In this document: piece after piece, positions 39,718 to 51,729 of the stretch
How the letters are laid out: the number at the start of each line of letters is the position of its first letter
How positions within the stretch are numbered: position 1 is the stretch's first letter
NCBI RefSeq assembly: GCF_028728065.1
Contig: NZ_CP117811.1
Span: 62,001-126,000, forward strand
Direction: 5' to 3'
From: Lentisphaera profundi
GTDB lineage: Bacteria > Verrucomicrobiota > Lentisphaeria > Lentisphaerales > Lentisphaeraceae
DNA length: 64,000 bases
The notes under the pieces: model-generated
What the model saw: only the letters and a program-made list of their open reading frames with translations
Told to the model about the DNA's origin: nothing
The model's database searches: none
Position numbers and translations under genes: made by a program

Positions 39718-40006
39718 TTAAGGAATGAAAAAAGACTAACCTCTATTTAGAACTTCGGTTCTATAACATGAGTGCTTTTTACATGACTTATTACCCCGTT
39801 ACTATCATATAATTCAAATATTGGACCGAGCGACAGCGCTCAGTCTTCGATATAGATCCTTGAAAGGAAGAAAACAATAGAATGAAAGAGTCAAAGTATA
39901 AAGTAAGAAACAATTTATACCAAGATCGCAAACCAAAGAATACAAGATAGAACGACTTAGTAAGAAATAGGTGTGTCGCCGAAAATGTTAATTTTTTAAG
40001 ATTTTT
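39718..40006 (+). other. 16S-23S internal spacer without tRNA genes
   Basis: About 290 bases. No tRNA-Ile or tRNA-Ala is present. It holds the right arm of the 16S processing stem (39795-39817). It also holds AAGATCGCAAAC (39923-39934), which pairs with GTTTGCGATCTT at 43000-43011, a probable 23S processing stem. Confidence 0.8.
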
Positions 40007-42927
<2,921 letters not shown>

Positions 42928-43048
42928 TCTTTTTTACTTAGCACTCAAATGCTCAGTAAAAAAGACAATAAGCACACACACAAATTCGAGTTAAGTCGAG
43001 TTTGCGATCTTAATCTTTCCACACTAAGTTTTCTTCCCAACATTTTCC

Positions 43049-43164
43049 GGCTGGTAACCACAGCGGAGGAGCCACACCCGATCCCATCCCGAACTCGGTA
43101 GTTAAGACCTCCAGCGCCGATGGTACTGCAGTTAAGACTGTGGGAGAGCAGGTCGTTGCCAGCC
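43049..43164 (+). rRNA. 5S ribosomal RNA
   Basis: Ends pair as GGCTGGTAAC with GTTGCCAGCC. The sequence contains CCACACCCGATCCCATCCCG and GAACTCGG, the usual loop B/C region. Length is about 116 bases. It is the last gene of the operon. Confidence 0.95.
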
Positions 43165-43218
43165 TTTTTTTTTGCTGCCTATTTATAGGCAGTTCGGCTA
43201 AGACCGGAAACATTCTAG

Positions 43219-43249
43219 AGCGTATATCATTTGATATACGCTTTTTTTT
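43219..43249 (+). terminator. rRNA operon terminator
   Basis: An 11-bp perfect stem (AGCGTATATCA with TGATATACGCT) and a run of eight T. A smaller hairpin, CTGCCTATTTATAGGCAG, lies just before it. Confidence 0.93.
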
Positions 43250-43262
43250 GTGCTCACACTAC

Positions 43263-43333
43263 TGCCGTAGGGGCGATTGAGTCTGTTATATAGAAATAAA
43301 TATACTGGCGTAGGGGCGGATGAGGCTGTTAGA
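43263..43333 (+). repeat. Pair of 28-base direct repeats after the rRNA operon
   Basis: Copies at 43263-43290 and 43306-43333 (TGCCGTAGGGGCG.../TGGCGTAGGGGCG...) match at 23 of 28 positions. A third, shorter TTGCCGTAGG occurs near 43455. The 43250-43676 stretch holds no gene. Confidence 0.6.
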
Positions 43334-43405
43334 TTATTCGTAGATGTAATCCTTTTAAAAGAATAGCGTGTGTATATAAGGTGGTGGCTTATTTGTTGCG
43401 ATAAG

Positions 43406-43435
43406 CTCGGCACGCTGAAAGCGTGTACTACATAC
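43406..43435 (+). repeat. REP-like hairpin with conserved GTACTACATAC flank
   Basis: The stem CACGC/GCGTG is preceded by TCGG and followed by TGTACTACATAC. A second element at 59541-59570 has the same flanks, but its stem is CAGGA/TCCTG. Different but paired stems with the same flanks indicate a folded repeat family. Confidence 0.7.
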
Positions 43436-43676
43436 TTAGATGAGGTTTTTCTATTGCCGTAGGTGTAAAACTTCGGTAAATATTGTTTTTTATAAGGTTT
43501 TCTTGTGTAGTTGTTAAGGAGACTCCTTACATGTGAGCCTAAGATAAATGAAGTGTGTGATTAGCTCCCGTGAACATTAAAATCACGCGTGATTCAACTC
43601 AGTTGAATCACTAAATTAGGGATCGATATTGATTTGTAGATGAGACAATATTCAGTAATGTTATCTGACATTGGGC

Positions 43677-44294
43677 TTATAAATCTTTCTTGATGAGCAC
43701 TTTCCATATTAAATTGGAGATAATTTTATGTCCCTCGGAATTGGGATGAATGCCATCGGCTAAATTCATTTTCGGGTGACCCGCAACGCCTTCGAGCATG
43801 AAGGGGAGTAATTCAATATCATTCTTTTTTGCTAAGCGAGGGTAAAGGGCTTCAAATTTACTGGTGTATTCTTTGCCCATGTTGGGGGGCATTTTCATGC
43901 CCGCTAGAATGATGCGAATGGAAGGGTTTTTCTTTTTAGCGGAAGTAATGATTTTTTGTAGATTTTCTTCCAGTACTTCAGTGCTGAGGCCACGAAGGCC
44001 ATCGTTTGCACCTAGGGCAATAATGAGTACATCTACCTTCTTTTTAAAGAGCCAGGGAAGCTTGCGTAGGCCACCAGCAGAAGTTGCACCACTCGTGCCA
44101 GCATTGATCACCTTGGAGTCAGTATGTTCTTTGTTGAGTTGCTTTTGTAGAAGAGCGGGCCAAGCCTCACTTTCTTGGACGCCATAGCCTGCAGTGAGGC
44201 TATCGCCTAAGCAGATAATGCGCTGCTCAGAGCTTAGAGCTGAAAGAGCAAAAGCAAAAAATAAAGTTAGGTGAGGAATAATTTTTTTAATCAT
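43677..44294 (-). CDS. tesA: SGNH/GDSL esterase, TesA-like arylesterase
   Basis: A 205-residue exported hydrolase with a signal peptide (about 1-22). Block I is ICLGDSLTAGYGV (Ser32), followed by NAGTSGATSAGG (block II), LGANDGLRGL (block III) and DGIHPNSEGH with the catalytic Asp and His. This is the full SGNH set of TesA/arylesterase proteins, periplasmic thioesterase/lysophospholipase-type enzymes. A run of eight ATTCCCAT units ends 63 bases upstream of its start. A decayed second copy lies at 50711-51013. Confidence 0.92.
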   Translation of the reverse strand: MIKKIIPHLTLFFAFALSALSSEQRIICLGDSLTAGYGVQESEAWPALLQKQLNKEHTDSKVINAGTSGATSAGGLRKLPWLFKKKVDVLIIALGANDGLRGLSTEVLEENLQKIITSAKKKNPSIRIILAGMKMPPNMGKEYTSKFEALYPRLAKKNDIELLPFMLEGVAGHPKMNLADGIHPNSEGHKIISNLIWKVLIKKDL

Positions 44295-44356
44295 AATGAA
44301 AAAATATAGGCCGAGATGAAGCTAAGACAATAGTTTTATGGATCAAGATAAATTTT

Positions 44357-44420
44357 ATTCCCATATTCCCATATTCCCATATTCCCATATTCCCATATTC
44401 CCATATTCCCATATTCCCAT
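44357..44420. repeat. Tandem repeat of ATTCCCAT, eight units
   Basis: Sixty-four bases made of eight perfect copies of ATTCCCAT, between the divergent tesA and receiver-domain genes and 63 bases from the tesA start. Slippage would change promoter spacing by steps of eight. Confidence 0.95.
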
Positions 44421-44926
44421 CTATGAAATCCTTAATTATTATGTGTGAGTAGTATTTTTTTGTCTTGTGTAGAGATATAATTGGGAAAAATAGCGCTATA
44501 AAATAGAACCCTTTTCAAGAGAAGTTCTTCTCAAAATGGCAAATAAGCACTGTATATATAGTGCTAATGAGTGGCATGCTAGAATAAAAGGATGACATTC
44601 ATATCAACTACAGAACCAAGGTTTACGATCTGTGAATAATCTGGGATCCTTATAAGAAATTGTGTTCTTTAGTACCAAATAAGAGTGTTTGTTTATAGCA
44701 ATAACGTCGGCGTATAAAAATAGTTATTATTAGTTTTGAGATTTTTTGTTAAGAAATGATTAATGCATGTAGCGCGCTTGAAATTTCGTTGTTTCTTAGG
44801 CTACAGGAAAATTTTTTCATACTACAATATTCTTATATGTAAAATCAAAAAAGAGTTTTTTGCTTGTTAATATGTAGTTTTTTAGTGTGTAGGCAGTTAT
44901 TATTTATAATGAATAGGATTTTTATC
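44421..44926. other. Gene-free upstream region of the pga cluster
   Basis: About 500 AT-rich bases with no gene. A dyad AGCACT/AGTGCT lies at 44546-44565. No clear promoter hexamers stand out, but this must contain the promoter of the receiver/pga operon. Confidence 0.4.
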
Positions 44927-45355
44927 ATGAGTTACGGCGTTACGTCTAATAGAGTAAAAACAATTGTTTTAATTGATGATGACCGTTTAATTACAGTCTT
45001 GGTTAAGGCATTTTTAGTACATACAGATATAAATTTAATTACGTTTAATTGTCCGGAATTGGGACTTAAGTACGTTTTAGAAAATGAAGTTGATATGTGT
45101 ATTACAGATTTAATGATGCCTAAAATTGATGGCTTCGATATTTGTGATCAAATTTTAGAAAAAAAGCCCCTGGTAAAACTTGCGGTATTATCATTCAAAA
45201 AAATGTCGATAAATGAGATGCACTATTTACTTGCGAATGGGATTTGTTATTTCAATAAACCAGTAGCGCCCAAATTTTTTCGTCAACATTTGGATGCGTT
45301 TTTATTTTCCAAGAGTGATTGTCTAATACCTAATCAGGTAACAGCGGCTCATTAA
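44927..45355 (+). CDS. Stand-alone response-regulator receiver protein
   Basis: A 142-residue protein made only of a CheY-like receiver. Acidic residues Asp17-Asp19 (LIDDD), the phospho-acceptor Asp61 (CITDLMMPKIDG), Ser89 and Lys111 (FNKP) are all present. The ATG at 44927 has AGGA eight bases upstream; earlier ATGs lack one. It lacks an output domain. It sits thirteen bases before pgaA and probably forms part of the operon, so it may tune polysaccharide synthesis by phosphorylation. No histidine kinase is nearby. Confidence 0.88.
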   Translation: MSYGVTSNRVKTIVLIDDDRLITVLVKAFLVHTDINLITFNCPELGLKYVLENEVDMCITDLMMPKIDGFDICDQILEKKPLVKLAVLSFKKMSINEMHYLLANGICYFNKPVAPKFFRQHLDAFLFSKSDCLIPNQVTAAH

Positions 45356-45367
45356 GGCAAATGAGCA

Positions 45368-47440
45368 ATGAGGTTTTTTATCTACTTATGCATGTCGTTT
45401 AGTTTTAATATTAGTGCATCATTAATCCTTAATGATGCAGACTTTAAATCTGCCAAAATTTTGTTTAAAAACAAACAATACCTTAAGGCATTAGTGCAGA
45501 TCAATAGACATTTATCGATAAGGCCAAATGATATTGATGGACGAGCATTTAAAGCAGAGACACTCCATATACTAAAACAACATACAGAGGCCTTAAACTT
45601 GTATCAAGAGATATTACGAGAGAGACCTAAGTGGAAATATATTCAGGTGCAGTATGTACACTTACTCATCGACTTAGGTGCCTTGACTCCCGCTCAAAAA
45701 TTGATTGAAAAGTATAGTTTACAGGAAGACTTAGATCAACGTTTTTATGGTAATCAGGCGGTGAAATATATTAAATGGAATGATTCTGAAGAAGCAGAGA
45801 AGTTGCTATTAAAGAATAGTCACTCACAGGATTCCATTTTAAAGCAGCGCGCAAAATTTGATTTGATCATGCTATATCGGAAAAAATCATTGATGAATAA
45901 AGTCTTACAGGAAAAGCAGTTACTAGATGAGGTAGTTAAAGAGTTTCCCTTTTGGCTTCAAGAGGCTGAGGCAGATGCCCTTTTAGCGAGTAAAAAACCA
46001 GAAGATGCGCTACTTATATATAGAGAATTGGAATCTAAACATCAATTGTATGCAAAGGATTATCCACAGAGTTTCAATTTGCAGATGTCGATTTTCGCGT
46101 GTTTTATTGACATGGAACACTTTGAAGAGGCCTTTGGTGTATTGGAAGATATTAACTCCTATATAGGAGGCTTGCGGGAAGAAAGAGGCCTATTAGTAAA
46201 TAATTATCATTGGGTGTCGATAAGATTAAATTATGCTTGGTGGTATATGTACCAAGGAAGGTTTGAAGAGGCTGAATCTATTATAGAAGATTTGCATGAC
46301 TTGATGCCTGCAAATGATATGGTCCAATTTTCTAAAGCCTACCTTAGTTTGTGGCGCGGTCATCCGACGAAAGCACTTGAGTCATTTTCTATTATTAAAC
46401 ACGGCAATCATATCAATTCCATCCAAACGCAAAATGGTATTAACATGGCTTTAGATAACTTGGGATTTAAGCGAGAGGCGAGAGCTCACACGGATGAGTT
46501 ATTAAGTTATTATCCCGAGTCAATTTTGCTGAAAACTCAAAAAGAAAATCAATCAGTAGATGATATGAATATCTTTAAATTCGAAACTAGCTTAGAGGAC
46601 TTCTATAGACTTAGTTTAAGTGCTCCCGTTGATTGGTTTGATCGAGAGGTGGGTATTGATAGGATATTCATAGAACATGCTTGGTGGAAAAAAGGTAATG
46701 ATTATTACAATTCTAGAAGTAACTCTCAATCTTCTATAACCGAAGGGAAAGATCGTTTTTTCGAGAAATTTGGCTGGCGAGGTCTATATGTACCCGGAAT
46801 TAAAGGAGAACTATATTTATCTTATTTCAATCACGATAAAGTAGGTTTTGGATCACATATGGAAGCCGGTACAGATCATTGGTTCCTTGCTGCTGGTTAT
46901 GATAGCATTTCTGAGAAGGTACCTTTAATAAATGAACTGCAAGGGAATGAAAGCTATGTACAAGTTAAATATAGACAGGATGAAACTTTTGATGTGGCAT
47001 TGAAGATGGAATACATCGCGCAAAATGATGGTAATCATCGTAGTTCTTATTCACTGAGAAGCCATAATCTAATTAAAGTATATCATCGATGGCAATTTAA
47101 TATAGATACAGACTTAGCTTATATTGACCGTAAAAAAGAGCAATCAGAGCTTTATTATAGCCCCAATGATTATGTTTTAGGATATGTCATTCCGAATGTT
47201 TCTCATTTGTGGTATAGAAGGTATGATTATTCATTTAGTGACAGATTATATTTCGGCTTAGGTTATAAAGAAGAAAGAAATTATGAGGGGGGCGAGGTCT
47301 CTTTTATTCGCTATCAGCAAGAGTTAAATGTTAATAAAAAATTGAAATTTCTATGGTCTATGACTTGGGATAATAGCATTTTTTATGGTGATAAAGAAGA
47401 TAATATTGGTGCTTATTTTGAAATGGAGTGGAGATTTTGA
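45368..47440 (+). CDS. pgaA: PgaA-like TPR outer-membrane export protein
   Basis: A 690-residue exported protein with a signal peptide (about 1-17). TPR repeats fill about residues 20-400 (LKALVQINRHLSIRPNDIDG; EALNLYQEILRERPKW). A C-terminal region of alternating aromatic strands (about 470-690, e.g. GELYLSYFNHDK, ending FEMEWRF) has the features of a beta-barrel with the usual terminal Phe. In E. coli PgaA exports partly deacetylated poly-beta-1,6-N-acetylglucosamine through the outer membrane. Gene order with pgaB, pgaC and pgaD is the same here, which supports the call more than sequence alone. Confidence 0.85.
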   Translation: MRFFIYLCMSFSFNISASLILNDADFKSAKILFKNKQYLKALVQINRHLSIRPNDIDGRAFKAETLHILKQHTEALNLYQEILRERPKWKYIQVQYVHLLIDLGALTPAQKLIEKYSLQEDLDQRFYGNQAVKYIKWNDSEEAEKLLLKNSHSQDSILKQRAKFDLIMLYRKKSLMNKVLQEKQLLDEVVKEFPFWLQEAEADALLASKKPEDALLIYRELESKHQLYAKDYPQSFNLQMSIFACFIDMEHFEEAFGVLEDINSYIGGLREERGLLVNNYHWVSIRLNYAWWYMYQGRFEEAESIIEDLHDLMPANDMVQFSKAYLSLWRGHPTKALESFSIIKHGNHINSIQTQNGINMALDNLGFKREARAHTDELLSYYPESILLKTQKENQSVDDMNIFKFETSLEDFYRLSLSAPVDWFDREVGIDRIFIEHAWWKKGNDYYNSRSNSQSSITEGKDRFFEKFGWRGLYVPGIKGELYLSYFNHDKVGFGSHMEAGTDHWFLAAGYDSISEKVPLINELQGNESYVQVKYRQDETFDVALKMEYIAQNDGNHRSSYSLRSHNLIKVYHRWQFNIDTDLAYIDRKKEQSELYYSPNDYVLGYVIPNVSHLWYRRYDYSFSDRLYFGLGYKEERNYEGGEVSFIRYQQELNVNKKLKFLWSMTWDNSIFYGDKEDNIGAYFEMEWRF

Positions 47441-48855
47441 TCTGTCGCTTACTAATCTACTTCCTCGGCTTAATTAGCTACGGACAGATGCTTCCCTTAG
47501 CCGATGCAAGTTGGGAAAAAAATGAGTATATTTCTCTTTGTTATCATGATGTTCCCTTAAGAGTTGACGGAGATCCTTATGCGGTCGATTTGGAAAGTCT
47601 AGTAGATCAAATTGAGTATTTGCTCCGACATGAATATAACTTTATAAGTTTTCAGGATGTAATTGATGCTAATAAGGGATTAAAAAATCTTCCGTCAAAG
47701 GCCGTACTGATGACATTTGATGATGGTTATGAGAGTTTTCACGATAATATTCTTCCCATTTTAGAGCTTTATCGAGTCCCTGCAGTTTTTGCCATTGTAA
47801 GTAGTTGGATACAGCAAGCACCTAAAGCACCCCGAGGTAAAGAAAAACTTTATCCTAAAATTATTAGTCTAGAAAAATTAAAACGAGTCGCAAAATCCCC
47901 TTTAGTAGAAATCTCTTGCCATAGTCATAATATGCATAAAGCGGTACAATTGAACCGCTATAAAAATACCGCTGCATCCCTACCTACTAGACAATATTTA
48001 GGCTTAGAAGATCGCTTTGAAACTTTTGATGAATACCACCGAAGATTAAAAAATGACTTACAAGAAAACATAGATTTTATTGAAAGGGAACTAGGGCTTA
48101 AACCGAGGATTATGGTGTGGCCTTATGGCAAATATAATCGACTTGCAGTTGAAACAGCGAAGGAACTTGGTTTAGCCTATCATTATACTCTAAATAAAGG
48201 CGAGAATTTATCGAATCAGCCTGATCATACCAAGCGAAAACTTATCGTGAATAACCCCAACGGAGCAGGATTTGCACTGTTAATGCAAACTAAATTCTAT
48301 ATGGATTATCGCAAAACTTTCTATTTTTCTAACTTCAATAAAAATGACTTAGCATGGAGAAAGTTGCACTTGGATTCTTTTGTAGAATCAATGTTTAAAT
48401 TAAAGCCTAGCTATGTAGTTTTGGACTACGTGCCCGGAGATTTACAATTTTTAAGTCATAGCTGTAGAGCGTTAAATATGAGAAATATGAGTGTATTGAT
48501 TTCTCTTTCCAAAAATGATCGAGCAAAAATAAGTGACCTAGCACAATTGCTTGATTTAGACGGCTTAGTCTTCAAAGATTATCTTCCTCTACCAGAAGAG
48601 GTTTTAGCATTTAAATATTATCGACCGAAAGGGATTGTTATTGGTGCCGGAGGGGATTGTGACTACCAACTCTGTTATGATGAAAGTGAACTAGATCAAA
48701 AAAGTGAGCTCTTGAAGAAAAAAATATTTTTTAGCGATAATGAATCAAGGCTTCTTAAGAGCTTGAGTTTAGGAGTGAAATATATAGCATCGGACAAGGA
48801 ATATAAATGCTTGTCTAATAAGGTTTTTCCAATGAAAGGATATTTTAAAAAATGA
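47437..48855 (+). CDS. pgaB: PgaB-like polysaccharide N-deacetylase
   Basis: About 472 residues; the TTG at 47437 overlaps the pgaA stop and has GGAG eight bases before it; a GTG at 47428 is the alternative. After a signal peptide comes a NodB deacetylase domain: LCYHDVPL, LMTFDDGYESF (metal and base aspartates), ISCHSHNMH (metal histidines) and MVWPYGKYN. E. coli PgaB has about 670 residues with a C-terminal glycosyl-hydrolase domain; here the part after about residue 280 is shorter (about 190 residues), so that domain is reduced or changed. Its job is partial deacetylation of the polymer in the periplasm, needed for export. Confidence 0.88.
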   Translation: MICRLLIYFLGLISYGQMLPLADASWEKNEYISLCYHDVPLRVDGDPYAVDLESLVDQIEYLLRHEYNFISFQDVIDANKGLKNLPSKAVLMTFDDGYESFHDNILPILELYRVPAVFAIVSSWIQQAPKAPRGKEKLYPKIISLEKLKRVAKSPLVEISCHSHNMHKAVQLNRYKNTAASLPTRQYLGLEDRFETFDEYHRRLKNDLQENIDFIERELGLKPRIMVWPYGKYNRLAVETAKELGLAYHYTLNKGENLSNQPDHTKRKLIVNNPNGAGFALLMQTKFYMDYRKTFYFSNFNKNDLAWRKLHLDSFVESMFKLKPSYVVLDYVPGDLQFLSHSCRALNMRNMSVLISLSKNDRAKISDLAQLLDLDGLVFKDYLPLPEEVLAFKYYRPKGIVIGAGGDCDYQLCYDESELDQKSELLKKKIFFSDNESRLLKSLSLGVKYIASDKEYKCLSNKVFPMKGYFKK

Positions 48856-50072
48856 TGGAGTATATCTCTATATTTGTGTTTGTGTATCCCATGATGATGG
48901 CGATTGTGTGGATCTTTGGGAGTTTGATTTTTAGGTTTTTTGTAAAAGAAGAAATAATGTTTCCCCCTTTTGCCAAGGGAGCTATTCCTGGTTTGTCTAT
49001 ACTTGTACCATGCCACAATGAAGAAGATTGCATAGAAGAGACGGTTTTAAGGTTAATGGTTTTAGAGCTAGAGCAGTATGAAGTTATTCTCATTAATGAC
49101 TGTAGCCAAGATAGTACACTAGATAAAATGATTGAACTTCAACAAAAATTTCCCGAAAGTAATATTAGAATTGTCAATTTAAAAACTAACCAAGGCAAGG
49201 GTGCGGGTATGACTATAGCCGCTAAAGTAGCCAGATATGAATACCTCTTGGGAATTGATGCCGATGCGGTTCTAGATAAATGGGCGCCGCAATACTTATT
49301 GTGGCATTTAGTGAGACATCCAGATTTAGGGGCAGTAACTGGTAATCCAAAAGTTCGAAATAGAATTTCGATTTTGGCGAAAATACAAGTGGGTGAATTT
49401 TCCAGTATTATTGGAATGATAAAGAGAACTCAAAGACTTTTTGGAGTCGTCTATACGGTATCTGGCGTAGTGGCATTATTTAGGAAACGAGCTGTAGTGG
49501 ACGTAGGTATGTGGTCAAATGACATGGTAACTGAAGATATTGATATAACGTGGAAATTACAATTAAAAGGTTGGGGCGTTCAGTTTGAACCGAGGGCGCT
49601 ATGCTGGATATTAGTCCCTGAAACCCTTAAGGGGATTTGGAGCCAGCGTTTGCGCTGGTCACAGGGGGGCAATGAAGTTTTATTAAAATATTGGAAGGAT
49701 ATTTTTTCATTCAGATCGTACAAAATGTGGATTTTGTATTTGGAGTATAGCTGCTCAGTATTTTGGTGTTATGCATTTTTATTTACGATTATAATCACCA
49801 TATGTGAAGGATCAGCGAGCACTCTATTTAAGCCAGAATTACTAGGGCTTTTGTCTTTAATTTGCTTAGTACAATTTAGTACGGGTTTAATCTTGGATAA
49901 CCGCTATGAAAAATCACAGTATAAAAATATTCCTTGGTTAGTACTCTATCCCTTAGCTTACTGGATAGTTAACATGTCTGTTACCGTTGTTAGCTTTCCG
50001 AAAGCGCTATTAAAACCAAAGGGAAAAGTCGCGACTTGGAAAAGTCCTGATAGAGGAATCCGTAATGAATAG
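48852..50072 (+). CDS. pgaC: PgaC-like poly-N-acetylglucosamine synthase (GT2)
   Basis: A 406-residue inner-membrane glycosyltransferase family 2 enzyme. An N-terminal helix (about 5-30) precedes the catalytic domain: LVPCHNEED, LINDCSQDST, GIDADAVL (DxD metal site), TEDIDITWKLQ (catalytic base region) and QRLRWSQGG (QxxRW product-site motif). Two or three helices follow. It polymerises UDP-N-acetylglucosamine into beta-1,6 chains. The start overlaps the pgaB stop (ATGATG), and the end overlaps pgaD by eight bases. Confidence 0.93.
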   Translation: MMEYISIFVFVYPMMMAIVWIFGSLIFRFFVKEEIMFPPFAKGAIPGLSILVPCHNEEDCIEETVLRLMVLELEQYEVILINDCSQDSTLDKMIELQQKFPESNIRIVNLKTNQGKGAGMTIAAKVARYEYLLGIDADAVLDKWAPQYLLWHLVRHPDLGAVTGNPKVRNRISILAKIQVGEFSSIIGMIKRTQRLFGVVYTVSGVVALFRKRAVVDVGMWSNDMVTEDIDITWKLQLKGWGVQFEPRALCWILVPETLKGIWSQRLRWSQGGNEVLLKYWKDIFSFRSYKMWILYLEYSCSVFWCYAFLFTIIITICEGSASTLFKPELLGLLSLICLVQFSTGLILDNRYEKSQYKNIPWLVLYPLAYWIVNMSVTVVSFPKALLKPKGKVATWKSPDRGIRNE

Positions 50073-50637
50073 AAAGCTAACATCGAGTAATCGCAGACGA
50101 AATACTGATGTCATGCTCAAAAATGAGCAGCACAACCCTATGGCCCGCGACACCTTTTATGACCTGATTTTCAATCGATCAACTTTAAATGAAAAAATAC
50201 AGGGCTCACAGAGAAAGGGGATCATTTATTTTATTTTAAAGTATTTGCTTCTTAGACCGATGTTTCTAATATTGTCATGGTATGTAATTATATGGCTTAG
50301 TAGTCATTTGGCGGATGAAGGTTTTCTTGATATCACCAAGTTTGATTCTTGGTTTTTTGCTTTATTTTTTATCACTACTTACGCCCTTCTTTTGATTTTG
50401 TTCAAGCCTGAAAATAATGATTTAAATTCTTCTATTATGAAGGATAATGAGTTGTCCGAAAAATTTAGATGCTTAGAAAGTGATATAAAACTTATTAAAG
50501 CAAGTAGGTACATAGAAGTAGACTTCTATCGTGAGCATGTGATCTTAAATTCTGAACAGGTTGATAATATAATTATTAAAATACCTTTTAAAATTGATAA
50601 TCTCGATAAGTATGTGAATCCAAATAAGATCTCTTAA
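50065..50637 (+). CDS. pgaD: PgaD-like accessory protein
   Basis: A 190-residue protein with two membrane helices (about 55-80 and 92-112), matching the size and topology of PgaD, the partner that stabilises PgaC and in E. coli binds cyclic di-GMP with it. Sequence similarity within this family is low; the call rests on position, the two helices and a trp/aromatic-rich loop (KFDSWFFALFFIT). A longer C-terminal tail (about 120-190) than usual is present. It is the last gene of the operon. Confidence 0.75.
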   Translation: MNRKLTSSNRRRNTDVMLKNEQHNPMARDTFYDLIFNRSTLNEKIQGSQRKGIIYFILKYLLLRPMFLILSWYVIIWLSSHLADEGFLDITKFDSWFFALFFITTYALLLILFKPENNDLNSSIMKDNELSEKFRCLESDIKLIKASRYIEVDFYREHVILNSEQVDNIIIKIPFKIDNLDKYVNPNKIS

Positions 50638-50710
50638 TCTAGAAAACATGGTCCTTCGAAGTTTGCTGTAAAAACTATCTAATATGAAAAACATCATTTT
50701 CACAGATGGT

Positions 50711-51013
50711 CTTCCAGAACTTGAGTATGAGATCATCGTTTGCACCTAAGGTCACGATAAGTACATCTACATTCTTTTTAAAGAGCTAGGGAAGCTTGCG
50801 TAGCCCACCAGCAGAAGTTGCACCACTGGTGCCAGCATTGATCACTTTATAATTAGTATGTTCTTTGTTGAGTTGCTTTTGTAGAAGTGCCGGCCAAGCC
50901 TCATCTTCTTGCACGCCATAGCTTGCCGTGAGACTATCACCTAAGCAGATAATGCGCTGCTCAGAAGCTATTGCGCTAAGCGCAAAAGCGACAATAAATA
51001 AAAAGTATTTCAT
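50711..51013 (-). pseudogene. Decayed second tesA-like gene
   Basis: The first 76 codons from the ATG at 51013 closely match the intact gene at 43677-44294 (GDSLTASYGVQEDEAWPALL; NAGTSGATSAGG). The tryptophan after RKLP has become TAG. Beyond the stop, similarity continues in frame for some 25 codons (LFKKNVDVLIVTLGAND) and ends after a short deletion near 50711. The catalytic Asp-His block is missing. The ribosome site and signal peptide remain, so a short product could still be made. Confidence 0.85.
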
Positions 51014-51075
51014 GATATTCCGATAATTATTTTTCGAAATATAGACCGATGCCGAACAGAAGCAATGAATGTCCC

Positions 51076-51729
51076 TTATTTGATTTCCCAAACAGCGAAA
51101 TTATCGAGCTGATAGCCGGCACCACTGATGTCGATATTAAAGGTATTGGAGCGTTCGCCTTTGATGAGTGGATCAGTGACAGAAAACTTTGTGCCATTGA
51201 TGAGAAATTGCGCTTGATCAGCTTTCACCCAAGCCTGCACAGTGTACCACTTATTATACTCGAGTTTGAAAGAAGTATTTTCAGAGATTTGTTTTGCTTC
51301 GCCTTTTGTGAGGTGGTTTTCGAGAACCAGAAGTGAGTTTTCACTAGTTAAGGTCAGGCGTATACAACGGTGGCCCATATCGAAGTAGGCTCGACTCTTC
51401 TTTGCGGATTTCGCATCAGCCGGCTCATTAATCATAAGCTTGAATTCACAAATATAGTCTTTGGGAAGATTGGGAAAATTAACTCGAGAGAAAGAACTCT
51501 TGGCCCACTTACTCTCTTTTCCAGTTCCGGTGTAAGCAATGATAGGAGGAATAGCATGGAGCTTGCCGTCGGCAACTTTGTATTGAGTCTCCTTGTTGAA
51601 TTTAACGGATGATTTACTTACATCGGATATTTTATCAAAATCCTTTTTGAAGATTTGTTTGCCTTTGCTGATTTCTCCGGCACTCAAATAAGCGGAGAGG
51701 CAGAGTGCTAATATAAGTAATCGTTTCAT
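51076..51729 (-). CDS. Secreted concanavalin-like (LamG/3-keto-disaccharide hydrolase-like) protein
   Basis: A 217-residue exported protein with a signal peptide (about 1-17). The mature protein is beta-rich: CEFKLMINEP, RAYFDMGHRCIRLTLTSENS, NKWYTVQAWVKADQAQFLINGTKF and a final YQLDNFAVWEIK. The order 'measure of a strand - W..V..... - ..V.....F.ING' is typical of LamG or DUF1080 jelly rolls that bind or process sugars. It overlaps the sulfatase stop by four bases, so it is made with that enzyme and probably helps to bind or process the same sulfated glycan. Confidence 0.78.
   Translation of the reverse strand: MKRLLILALCLSAYLSAGEISKGKQIFKKDFDKISDVSKSSVKFNKETQYKVADGKLHAIPPIIAYTGTGKESKWAKSSFSRVNFPNLPKDYICEFKLMINEPADAKSAKKSRAYFDMGHRCIRLTLTSENSLLVLENHLTKGEAKQISENTSFKLEYNKWYTVQAWVKADQAQFLINGTKFSVTDPLIKGERSNTFNIDISGAGYQLDNFAVWEIK

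Noticed and set aside
39718-40006. tRNA genes in the 16S-23S spacer
   Set aside because: No T-loop GTTCRA or cloverleaf could be found in this stretch.
44357-44420. Possible CRISPR array
   Set aside because: The units are eight bases in perfect tandem with no spacers, and no cas genes are present.
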